Source of the DNA: JAWLHU01 sp041690255 | GTDB taxonomy: Bacteria; Bacillota; Sulfobacillia; Symbiobacteriales; Symbiobacteriaceae | Assembly: GCA_041690255.1 (NCBI GenBank) | Contig: JAWLHU010000022.1 | Coordinates: 1-64,000, forward strand | Direction: 5' to 3' | DNA length: 64,000 nt | Shown here: piece after piece, positions 15,911 through 22,799 of the stretch | Layout of the letters: the number at the start of each line of letters is the position of its first letter | How positions within the stretch are numbered: position 1 is the first letter of the stretch | Notes under the pieces: generated by a model | What the model saw: only the letters and a program-made list of their open reading frames with translations | What the model was told of the DNA's origin: nothing | Databases searched by the model: none | Program-made: the position numbers and the translations under genes

Positions 15911-17677
15911 ATGGCAACCACGCTGAACCAGACCTGGGACCTCGACTCCTTCTTTGAAGGCGGCAGCCAGTCGCCCGCCCTGCTCACCTACATTGAGAAC
16001 CTGGAACAGCAGATGACCAGCCTTCAGCAGCGGGCTGCCTCGCTGGGCGCTACCGCCGACGACTGGGCAGCACTCATGGCCGATGCGGACCTGGCCTGGA
16101 AGCGGTTGAACGAGGCCGGCTCGCAGGTTTACTGCCTCATGTCGCAAGATGTGCGCGACAAGCAGGCCGTGATCCTCTACGGCCGCATCCAGTCGCTTTT
16201 CGCGGCGAACCAGTCGCTGTTCACGTTGATCGAGGACCGGATCAGCCAGATGCCGGCCGATCGCTGGGAGACGATCCTGGCCGATGAGCGGATCAAGCCG
16301 GTCGCCTTCTCCCTGGCCGAGCGCCGGGAGCGGGCCGCCGAGAAGATGGACACCAAGCGGGAGTTGCTCGCCACCGACCTGGCCACCGACGGCTACCACG
16401 CCCTCGATACCCTCTACTCGACCGTCGTCGGGCGGATCACGATCCCCTTCGAGGGGCAGGACCTCTCGGTCGGCCAGGCCTCCAATCGCTTCTCCGACCC
16501 TGACCGGGCCAAGCGGCAGGAACTCTTCACCAAGTGGGAAGAGGCCTGGGGCAAGGAGGCCGAACTGATCGCCCACTCGCTCAACCACCTGGCCGGCTTC
16601 CGGCTCAACCTCTACAGGCATCGCGGCTGGGACTCTGTCCTGAAGGAGCCGCTCAACATGAACCGCATGAGCCAGGCAACGCTCGATGCCATGTGGGCCG
16701 CTGTTTGGTCCGCTAAGGGCAAGATGAAGACGTACCTGGACCGCAAGGCGAAGTTGATGGGCGTTCCCAAGATGGCCTGGTATGACTTCGATGCCCCGGT
16801 CAACGAAGCCGACCGGAAGGTCAGCTACGATGAAGCCGCAGCCTTTATTGAAGAGCAGTTCCGGACGTTCAGCCCCGGCCTGGCCGATTTCGCCCGGAGC
16901 GCCTTCCAGAATCGCTGGATCGAGGTGGAGGACCGGCCGAACAAGGCGCCTGGCGGCTATTGCACCACCTTCGCCGAGAGTCAGCAGAACCGGATCTTCA
17001 TGACCTTCAGCGGCGACGCCGGTGGTGTCTCCACCATCGCCCACGAGCTGGGCCACGCCTACCACAGCCAGGTCATGTTCGACCTGCCCTTCCTCTCCCA
17101 GGACTACGCCATGAACGTGGCCGAGACCGCCAGCACCTTTGCGGAGCTGATCGTCTCCTCGGCGGCCATCCGTGAGGCGAAGAGCAAGGCGGAGAAGATC
17201 TCCCTGCTCTCCAACCGCCTGGGCGATGCGACCGCATACCTCATGAACATCCATGCCCGGTTTATCTTCGAGACCCGCTTCTATGAGCGGAGGGCGAAGG
17301 GGCTCCTCTCGATCCCGGAGCTGAACGAGCTGATGCTCCAGGCCCAGAAGGATGCCTTTCAGGACAGCCTCGAGACCTACCACCCGCTCTTCTGGGCGTC
17401 GAAGGGCCACTTCTACGCTACCGGTGCCCCCTTCTACAACTTCCCCTACACCTTCGGCTACCTCTTCAGCGCCGGTATCTATGCCAGGGCCATGGAAGAG
17501 GGCCCGGCCTTCGAGGCGAAGTACGTGGAACTGCTGCGTGACACCGGCCGCATGACCGTGGAGGAACTGGGCCGGCGCCACCTGGGTGTCGACCTGACCC
17601 GGCCCGACTTCTGGGAGAGCGGTCTGAAGGTGGCCTACGGCGACCTCGAGGAGTTCCTGACGTTGACCGCCGAATAG
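15911..17677 (+). CDS. pepF: Oligoendopeptidase F (M3 family metallopeptidase)
   Basis: A 588-aa cytoplasmic zinc peptidase that degrades oligopeptides. The zinc-binding motif HELGHAYHSQ (HEXXH) is present in the second half, with the downstream Glu ligand in NVAETASTFAELI. The N-terminal alpha-helical lid and the length match the PepF clade of M3 peptidases (about 590-600 aa). ATG 15911 is preceded by AAAGGA about eight bases upstream. Two possible roles are peptide nutrition and recycling of signal peptides during sporulation; context does not decide. A truncated relict copy lies directly upstream. Confidence 0.93.
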   Translation: MATTLNQTWDLDSFFEGGSQSPALLTYIENLEQQMTSLQQRAASLGATADDWAALMADADLAWKRLNEAGSQVYCLMSQDVRDKQAVILYGRIQSLFAANQSLFTLIEDRISQMPADRWETILADERIKPVAFSLAERRERAAEKMDTKRELLATDLATDGYHALDTLYSTVVGRITIPFEGQDLSVGQASNRFSDPDRAKRQELFTKWEEAWGKEAELIAHSLNHLAGFRLNLYRHRGWDSVLKEPLNMNRMSQATLDAMWAAVWSAKGKMKTYLDRKAKLMGVPKMAWYDFDAPVNEADRKVSYDEAAAFIEEQFRTFSPGLADFARSAFQNRWIEVEDRPNKAPGGYCTTFAESQQNRIFMTFSGDAGGVSTIAHELGHAYHSQVMFDLPFLSQDYAMNVAETASTFAELIVSSAAIREAKSKAEKISLLSNRLGDATAYLMNIHARFIFETRFYERRAKGLLSIPELNELMLQAQKDAFQDSLETYHPLFWASKGHFYATGAPFYNFPYTFGYLFSAGIYARAMEEGPAFEAKYVELLRDTGRMTVEELGRRHLGVDLTRPDFWESGLKVAYGDLEEFLTLTAE

Positions 17678-17725
17678 CGGTCGGGTATGCTGGAAGCTAC
17701 CTGGTGATGGAGGGGGGCGTTCTGG

Positions 17726-18541
17726 GTGGAGGTGGTCTCGTTCGTGGGCCCCGCGGGGAGCGGCAAGAGCCACCGCGCCCAGATCGTCGCCTACCGGAAC
17801 CACTGCGAGCTGGTGATCGATGATGGGCTTCTGATCAACCGCGACGGCAAGATCCTCGCCGGCTCCAGCGCCAAGCGCGAGGAGAACAAAATGGCCGCCG
17901 TCCGTCGGGCGATCTTCCACGATTCCATCCATCGTGAGGAGGTCCGCTCCACCCTCTGGTCGCTGAAGCCCAAGAAGGTTCTTGTGCTGGGCACATCGGA
18001 TGACATGATCACCAAGATCTGCGATGCCCTCGATCTGCCGCATCCGGATAAGACGGTCCGAATCGAGGAGATCGCCAGCCCGGCGCAGATTCGGCTTGCC
18101 CGGCGCAAGCGGCAGGCCGGCAAGCACGTCATCCCGGCACCCACCTTCGAGGTGAAGAAGACCTTCTCCGGCTACATGGTCGATCCACTTCGCTACTTCT
18201 TTAAGAAGGAGCACGAGGTCGACCCGGAGGCGATTGAGAAGTCGGTGGTTCGGCCTACCTTCTCCAGCCTGGGAAGGTTCTTCATTGCTGATACGGTCGT
18301 GGCCGCGATCGCCACCCACGCCGCCGAACTGGTTGATGGTGTCGGGCGGGTCGGCAAGGTCGTCGTTGAGAGTGGTCGCGAGGGCGTCTTCGTGGAGATT
18401 GAGATCATGCCGCGGTACGGTTACGGAATTTTCGACGTCCTCAAGGCGGCCCAGGCTGCGGTGGCGAAGCACATATCGACCATGACCGAGCTAAACGTGT
18501 TAGAAGTGAACGTGGAGGCCCGGCGGCTTATGGTTGACTAG
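17726..18541 (+). CDS. P-loop NTPase fused to an Asp23/Gls24 domain
   Basis: A 271-aa cytoplasmic protein. Residues 1-150 are a nucleotide-binding domain with Walker A GPAGSGKSH (8-16), a probable Walker B-like strand LVIDDGLLI, and the basic stretch RLARRKRQ. Residues about 200-271 (FIADTVVAAIATHAAELVDGVGRVG and following) match the Asp23/Gls24 (DUF322) fold, usually a stand-alone envelope-stress protein of 110-150 aa. GTG 17726 follows AGGGGGG about eight bases upstream. The fusion suggests an ATP- or GTP-dependent role at the cell envelope, but this is inference. Ends in its own terminator. Confidence 0.75.
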   Translation: MEVVSFVGPAGSGKSHRAQIVAYRNHCELVIDDGLLINRDGKILAGSSAKREENKMAAVRRAIFHDSIHREEVRSTLWSLKPKKVLVLGTSDDMITKICDALDLPHPDKTVRIEEIASPAQIRLARRKRQAGKHVIPAPTFEVKKTFSGYMVDPLRYFFKKEHEVDPEAIEKSVVRPTFSSLGRFFIADTVVAAIATHAAELVDGVGRVGKVVVESGREGVFVEIEIMPRYGYGIFDVLKAAQAAVAKHISTMTELNVLEVNVEARRLMVD

Positions 18542-18553
18542 CTGAATAGCATG

Positions 18554-18578
18554 GGCACAGGGGGGATTACCCTGTGCC
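18554..18578 (+). terminator. Terminator after the P-loop/Asp23 gene
   Basis: GGCACAGGG / CCCTGTGCC (18554-18562, 18570-18578), followed by TCCTTCTTTCT. Confidence 0.7.
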
Positions 18579-18609
18579 TCCTTCTTTCTACTGCAGATGG
18601 TGGTATGCC

Positions 18610-19068
18610 ATGACCGGCCAGGCGCTCAAGGCCTGCCAGGTGCCCCGGTGGCTCTGGGGCGCGGTCTACTCGCCTCGCCCGTGGTGGTGGGGGGACCAGC
18701 CCGGCCTTGGTTACCCGCCCGCAGCGATTCCGGCCGAGGGGGCTGCTCCCGGGGCAGCACCTGCCCCCGCGGTGGGAGATGAGCGGGCCCGCATCCGGCC
18801 CGTGGAGCCCGGGGCTATAGCGCCGCCCGGTTGGGCCGGGCTCGGCCAGTTCCGTCCCTCGCCGCGCCCGGGCGCCCAGTACGGCGCTCCGGTTGGGCCT
18901 GCAGGCCCCCTGGGCGCTCCCTGGGCCCAGCGGGCAGGACCCGGGGTACCTGAGCCCTATATCCGGGGGCCGGGGATCCCCGGGGCGCCGATCGGCCCGA
19001 CGTCGCCGGGGGAGCCGGGCAGCCCACTGGGCCCGTCCCCCAGTGAGGGAGGCTCGATTGGACCTTGA
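18610..19068 (+). CDS. Pro/Gly-rich hypothetical protein (possible spore surface protein)
   Basis: A 152-aa protein with an N-terminal Trp-rich segment (VPRWLWGAV, PRPWWWGDQ) and then about 110 residues of Pro, Gly and Ala with collagen-like spacing such as GPAGPLGAP and GPTSPGEPGSP. No signal peptide and no known domain. ATG 18610 is chosen since the preceding ATG (18574) lies inside the upstream terminator stem; the ribosome-binding site is weak (GATGGTGG). Genes for such low-complexity proteins are common in spore coat or exosporium of Bacillota, and coat-like genes lie 0.6 kb downstream. Codon bias could create this frame by chance in GC-rich DNA, so moderate doubt remains. Confidence 0.5.
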   Translation: MTGQALKACQVPRWLWGAVYSPRPWWWGDQPGLGYPPAAIPAEGAAPGAAPAPAVGDERARIRPVEPGAIAPPGWAGLGQFRPSPRPGAQYGAPVGPAGPLGAPWAQRAGPGVPEPYIRGPGIPGAPIGPTSPGEPGSPLGPSPSEGGSIGP

Positions 19069-19079
19069 GGTTGAGTGAA

Positions 19080-19103
19080 CCCCCTGCGGAGGTGCGCAGG
19101 GGG
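19080..19103. terminator. Bidirectional terminator
   Basis: CCCCCTGCG / CGCAGGGGG (19080-19088, 19095-19103), followed by TCAATTTT on the plus strand; between the convergent Pro/Gly-rich gene and the 19111-19443 gene. Confidence 0.8.
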
Positions 19104-19110
19104 TCAATTT

Positions 19111-19443
19111 TCAGTCGGGATCCTTCGCCTGCTTCTGGTAGTCAGGCCAGCTCTTCCGGCCTGGGGATATCACCTCGCGCACCTCAGGCAGGGTCGGCCA
19201 GATCCGTGCCAGGACCGCAAGGAGTTGCGTCAAGTTGCCCTGGAATGTGATCGAGCCCTCGCTCTCGCCGGGCATACCGGAAATGCATGCCACGTCCAGG
19301 TTGACCTCCATGCCGTCCAGGTTGCCATTTGCCTGGATTGTCGTCTCAAGGAGGTTCGCCGGCTCTTCGCTGACCTTCATTTTGCGCTGACGGCAGGCAG
19401 CCAGCAGTGCGTCCTTCCCTTCGATCACCTGCATCCTCCTCAT
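19111..19443 (-). CDS. Hypothetical protein, 110 aa
   Basis: A small soluble protein (MRRMQVIEGKDALLAACRQR...). No signal peptide, membrane segment or recognised motif. The reading frame is bounded by a terminator at its 3' end and a promoter-containing gap at its 5' end, which supports it being a gene. Two starts are possible (19443 and 19434), and neither has a well-spaced ribosome-binding site: GAGGAGG touches the second ATG. Function unknown. Confidence 0.55.
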   Translation of the reverse strand: MRRMQVIEGKDALLAACRQRKMKVSEEPANLLETTIQANGNLDGMEVNLDVACISGMPGESEGSITFQGNLTQLLAVLARIWPTLPEVREVISPGRKSWPDYQKQAKDPD

Positions 19444-19500
19444 CTGGCGGCACGGTAGTTAGGATGTCATTATAGCGAGTTCCACAACGAGAAAACAGAC

Positions 19501-19529
19501 TTGCGGCATCTGGAATCTCCTGGTACAAT
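19501..19529 (+). promoter_or_regulatory. Promoter of the coat-like operon
   Basis: TTGCGG (19501-19506), a 17-nt spacer and TACAAT (19524-19529). About ten bases later the transcript would begin with a strong hairpin, GCGCTGCTCT / AGAGCAGCGC (19542-19551, 19560-19569), followed by TTTGTTATTG. The hairpin may be a 5' stabiliser, an attenuator, or a terminator for readthrough. Confidence 0.55.
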
Positions 19530-19649
19530 AAAGACGTAAAGGCGCTGCTCTCCATGTCGAGAGCAGCGCTTTGTTATTGTGCAGGAGAATGCGGGGCGTG
19601 GGCAGACTACCTTTGGATTCCGACCCGCAAAGTGAGAGGAGTGAGCGTT

Positions 19650-19862
19650 GTGACCACCACGGGAATGCCTTCGGTGGCGGAGCAGATCCAACTGGCTGGC
19701 CTGATTCGTTTGGAGTCTACGGGGCTTCAGCAGTCCCAGGCGATCCTGCCCATGATCCCAGACCAGGAACTGAGGCAGCAGGTGGAGAGTTGCGTCCAGA
19801 CGAGCAAGGCGCATTTGACTGCACTCGAGGCCTTCTGCAAAGAACACCAACTCATACAGTAA
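19650..19862 (+). CDS. Small helical protein, spore-coat-like (first of pair)
   Basis: A 70-aa protein starting at GTG 19650 with GAGAGGA nine bases upstream. The core (SVAEQIQLAGLIRLESTGLQQ... LRQQVESCVQTSKAHLTALEAFCKEH) is predicted all helical and resembles the small ferritin-like/CotF-associated proteins of sporulating Bacillota. An ATG 15 bases later is an alternative start. Its stop is 16 bases before the CotF-like gene, so the two are probably cotranscribed. Confidence 0.6.
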   Translation: MTTTGMPSVAEQIQLAGLIRLESTGLQQSQAILPMIPDQELRQQVESCVQTSKAHLTALEAFCKEHQLIQ

Positions 19863-19878
19863 CGGAGGGGGACTGCAA

Positions 19879-20175
19879 ATGACCTCAGTCATGAGCGCAA
19901 TCGGCAAGGCGACCGGCATGAAGCCCGACAATAAGGTGATTGGCATGGGCCTGGTAGATGCCTCCAAGGGGAAGGCCCAAGCCTACCTGGCCGCCCTGAT
20001 GGGCTCCACATCGCCCGACATGCGCCACATTCTACTCACCCACCTGCAAGATGCCCTTACCGAACAGGAGCATGTGACCGCCCTGGCGATCAAGAAGGGC
20101 TGGCTCAAGCCGGAGCTCCCACCATCTGAGATGGTGAAAGAGGCGGTGAATGAGGCGAAGGCGCTCCTGCAGTAG
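19879..20175 (+). CDS. CotF-like spore coat protein
   Basis: A 98-aa helical protein. The segment HLQDALTEQEHVTALAIKKGWLKP resembles the coat F (PF07875) C-terminal helix pair, where a His/Glu-rich helix ends in KKGWY/L-KP. GGAGGGGG lies eight bases before ATG 19879. It would be made in the mother cell or carried on the spore surface. Follows the 70-aa gene and ends in a strong terminator. Confidence 0.7.
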   Translation: MTSVMSAIGKATGMKPDNKVIGMGLVDASKGKAQAYLAALMGSTSPDMRHILLTHLQDALTEQEHVTALAIKKGWLKPELPPSEMVKEAVNEAKALLQ

Positions 20176-20197
20176 TGCCCGACCCATGAGCACGGAC

Positions 20198-20245
20198 AGA
20201 GCACCCCGCACCGGCCGGCGAAGGCTGGCGGGGCGCTCTGTTTTT
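20198..20245 (+). terminator. Terminator of the coat-like operon
   Basis: Long imperfect stem AGAGCACCCCGC ... GCGGGGCGCTCT (20198-20239) followed by GTTTTT. It also faces the end of the convergent zinc-ribbon gene. Confidence 0.85.
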
Positions 20246-20261
20246 CCCTTGCTCGCCGCCG

Positions 20262-20906
20262 TTATGGTCGCCGGAGGGTCCAAATGGCGGGCAGTGCCGC
20301 CGCACCGCCGGCCACGGCAAAGAGGAGTGGGCCGAGGTTTGGGTCGGAGGCCAGGTTGACCAGGCCGACAAAGAGCGTCAGCCCTACCGCACTCAGGAGG
20401 GTGTAGGAGGCCCAGCGTGGCCATGTGCCATTCCGGTAGCGCAGGGCCAGACCGCCGACGGTACCGACGAGGGCCACGGTGAGCACGTTGACCCCGTTCC
20501 CTCCGCCATACGGTGAAGAACTGACGACAGGCACATGCCAGGTTGAGCGCCCGCCTTCGCCATAATCGTAGCCCGTCTCGGTCCAGGTGACCCGGTGCGT
20601 GGCCTGCTGGGTGTACCACGGCATGAAGATCGCAACCAGGGCGATGGTGGCAGCGACCACCAGCCAGACGTGGAGAGGACGGCTGCCGTGTCGGCTCGTG
20701 GGAGCGGGTGATTGCTGCCAGGGCTGCGGCATAGATGGCTGGGGCACGCCTCGCACGACCCGTCGAACGGGTGGTGGCGCACTGGGTGTAGGCGGTGGGG
20801 GGACCGCACCAGGGCTGGCAGCGGGTGACTGAGGCAGAGCGGTGCCACAGTGGGTGCAGAAGTTGACGTTAGCGGATAGCGATTGCTGACAGCGATGGCA
20901 CTGCAG
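20262..20906 (-). CDS. Zinc-ribbon membrane protein
   Basis: About 214 aa. The N-terminus carries a zinc ribbon (CHRCQQSL...FCTHCGTAL), then a Pro-rich linker, one membrane segment (VWLVVAATIALVAIFMPWY), a 60-residue outside loop rich in Gly/Ser/Tyr, and two or three further hydrophobic helices (VLTVALVGTVGGLALRY, YTLLSAVGLTLFVGLVNLA, LLFAVAGGAAALPAIW). No ATG or GTG lies immediately before the zinc ribbon; a CTG at 20906 with GGAGAGG ten bases upstream is a guess. The frame remains open far upstream but that part runs antisense through the SIR2 gene. Function unknown. Divergent from the SIR2-macro gene. Confidence 0.65.
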   Translation of the reverse strand: MQCHRCQQSLSANVNFCTHCGTALPQSPAASPGAVPPPPTPSAPPPVRRVVRGVPQPSMPQPWQQSPAPTSRHGSRPLHVWLVVAATIALVAIFMPWYTQQATHRVTWTETGYDYGEGGRSTWHVPVVSSSPYGGGNGVNVLTVALVGTVGGLALRYRNGTWPRWASYTLLSAVGLTLFVGLVNLASDPNLGPLLFAVAGGAAALPAIWTLRRP

Positions 20907-21044
20907 GGCGATCCCACCTCTCCAATGGATGGTGATCCAGTTCGTGATCGGAATCGACCATTCCTCTGTACTGCCAGGCTCAGCGCCCCCGCCGGGAGGA
21001 AGACGCGCTACGGACTGCGAAACCTCTGCCGGAGGTGTTTGTTC

Positions 21045-22796
21045 ATGCATGTGACGCAGAGCACGATCATTGAGCGACTGGGGCGCCCTGGTCCCAAGGT
21101 GGCGCTCCTGGTGGGCGCCGGCATGTCGGTCGAGGCCGGCATTCCCATGGCCAAGAAGGATGTACCCCAGATCAAGAGCGTGGCGACGCAGGTGGCCGAA
21201 CACCTCTTCTTCCGGGCCCACAAGCGTCTGCCGGCGAGCCCGGAGGAGCGGGAGGCCTGGCTTGCAGCCAACGGGCTGCTCCAGAACGACTCCACCCGAT
21301 ACTCCGACGCCCTCCAGATGATCGCCCGGGACCCGGAGGGCCGCCAGCGCTACCTGGAGCAGTTCTTCACGGGACGGCGGCCCACGGCGAGCCATGAGAT
21401 CATTGCTCGGTTCGTCAGTCGGGGCTTCTTCCGCCAGACCTTTACGACAAACTTTGACCCGCTCCTTGAGCGAGCCATGCTCTTCGCCGGCCTCGATGTC
21501 GCTGTGGCTGGTGATGTAGAGCTGGTCTGCAAGCTGGCCGATGGTCCTGCGCCGGTCGTCTACAAGGTCCACGGTGACTACCTCATGACCAACCACAAGC
21601 ACACCGTGGAGGAGACCGCCGCCCTGGAGCAGGCCATGTACGACCGCATGGTCGATGTCGCCTCCAGGCGCTCAATCCTCGTCATTGGCCACAGCGGCTC
21701 CGACAAGTCCATCATGGATGCCCTCTCCGAGGCACTTGCCCGGTCAACGGGCCCGGAGGTTCTCTGGGTCCTCTACGGGGACGACGACCTCAGCCCGCTC
21801 CTCGAGGAGCTGGAGCGTAAGTTCGGGCGGCGCGTGCTAATCGCCCGTACCACGGGCTATCTGGAGTTCTGGGAGACGGCTGCCCGGCGGGTGCTGGATC
21901 GTGGCCCTCGGGTCCGGTGCGAGCCGCGCATCCATGCCAGCTACTTCGTCGGTCGGACCGAGGTGACGGTCCTGCGTGGCGACATCAGTGAAGTGGGCGT
22001 GGAGGCGATTGTCTCCTCCGACGATGCCCATCTCTCCCACACCGGCGGCGTCTCCGAGGCGATCGCCCACGGGGCCGGTCCCGCATTGGAGCGGGACCTG
22101 GAGCAGTTCAGCACGAGGATCCCCCTGGAGCCGGGCGAGGTGGTAGCCACCGGTCCCGGACAGTTGGCCGACCGGGGCGTTCGGTACATCTTCCATGCGG
22201 TGATCACTCCGCACTGGCGGATCCCGGCCACCGCCGAAGCCGCCCGCCTGGCGACCCTCCGGGTGCTGGACGAGACCGAGAACCGGGAACTGCGGACCCT
22301 GGCGATCCCGGCCCTGGGCGCCGGGCAGGGGGGACTGGCCGCAGATGATGTCGCATCAGCCATGGTCGGGGCGGTCCTGGAGCACCTGCATCGCGGTTCG
22401 GGCTTGAAGCAGGTGGTCTTCGTCCTCCTGGCCGAGGAGGCGCTGGAGGCGTTCAAGAACCGGCAGATGGATGATATCGCCCGGCAGCAAGTCGAAGAGC
22501 TGCGCCATGCGTTAAGTCACCTGGACCCGGACCTGGTGGAGCTCTCCGAGGCGGTTCTGGCCGACCAGGAGTGGGGCATTGCCAATCCGGTGGCAGCCCA
22601 GACCTGGCTGCGGGAACTGGTGGCGAGGCAGCCGTCGATCGCCGAGGAGGCGATCCGCTACTGCCATGCCCGCTGGCACACACACCTCTGCTACCTGCTG
22701 CGCGAGCAGGAGGGCTCGGAGCGGCAGGGCGAGATCGGCTTCTGGCAGCGGCAGGTGCAGGCGATCGAGATCTCATACGCCCCGGCGTTCCACTAG
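21045..22796 (+). CDS. SIR2-like domain fused to a macrodomain
   Basis: A 583-aa soluble protein. Residues 15-290 form a SIR2-like NAD-binding domain: VGAGMS (23-28), the TTNFD motif (134-138, equivalent to TQNID), KVHGD with the catalytic His (174-178) and GHSGSD (215-220). Residues about 303-470 form a macrodomain: GDISEVGVEAIV (312-323), GGVSEAIAHGAG (334-345) and IPALGAGQGG (421-430), although the usual NAAN is SSDD. The last 110 residues are helical and unknown. The start at 21045 follows GGAGGTG at seven bases. SIR2-like domains either cleave NAD+ (phage defence) or remove acyl/ADP-ribosyl groups; macrodomains bind or hydrolyse ADP-ribose. The K+ channel gene starts three bases after its stop. 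Confidence 0.88.
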   Translation: MHVTQSTIIERLGRPGPKVALLVGAGMSVEAGIPMAKKDVPQIKSVATQVAEHLFFRAHKRLPASPEEREAWLAANGLLQNDSTRYSDALQMIARDPEGRQRYLEQFFTGRRPTASHEIIARFVSRGFFRQTFTTNFDPLLERAMLFAGLDVAVAGDVELVCKLADGPAPVVYKVHGDYLMTNHKHTVEETAALEQAMYDRMVDVASRRSILVIGHSGSDKSIMDALSEALARSTGPEVLWVLYGDDDLSPLLEELERKFGRRVLIARTTGYLEFWETAARRVLDRGPRVRCEPRIHASYFVGRTEVTVLRGDISEVGVEAIVSSDDAHLSHTGGVSEAIAHGAGPALERDLEQFSTRIPLEPGEVVATGPGQLADRGVRYIFHAVITPHWRIPATAEAARLATLRVLDETENRELRTLAIPALGAGQGGLAADDVASAMVGAVLEHLHRGSGLKQVVFVLLAEEALEAFKNRQMDDIARQQVEELRHALSHLDPDLVELSEAVLADQEWGIANPVAAQTWLRELVARQPSIAEEAIRYCHARWHTHLCYLLREQEGSERQGEIGFWQRQVQAIEISYAPAFH

Positions 22797-22799
22797 GAG

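Noticed and set aside
15737..18472. 911-codon open frame on the minus strand
   Set aside because: It lies antisense to pepF and the P-loop/Asp23 gene, has no ribosome-binding site and no family motif; long antisense frames are expected in GC-rich DNA.
20907..21602. Upstream extension of the zinc-ribbon membrane protein
   Set aside because: The frame is open but antisense to the SIR2 domain; no homology and no start supported by a ribosome-binding site.
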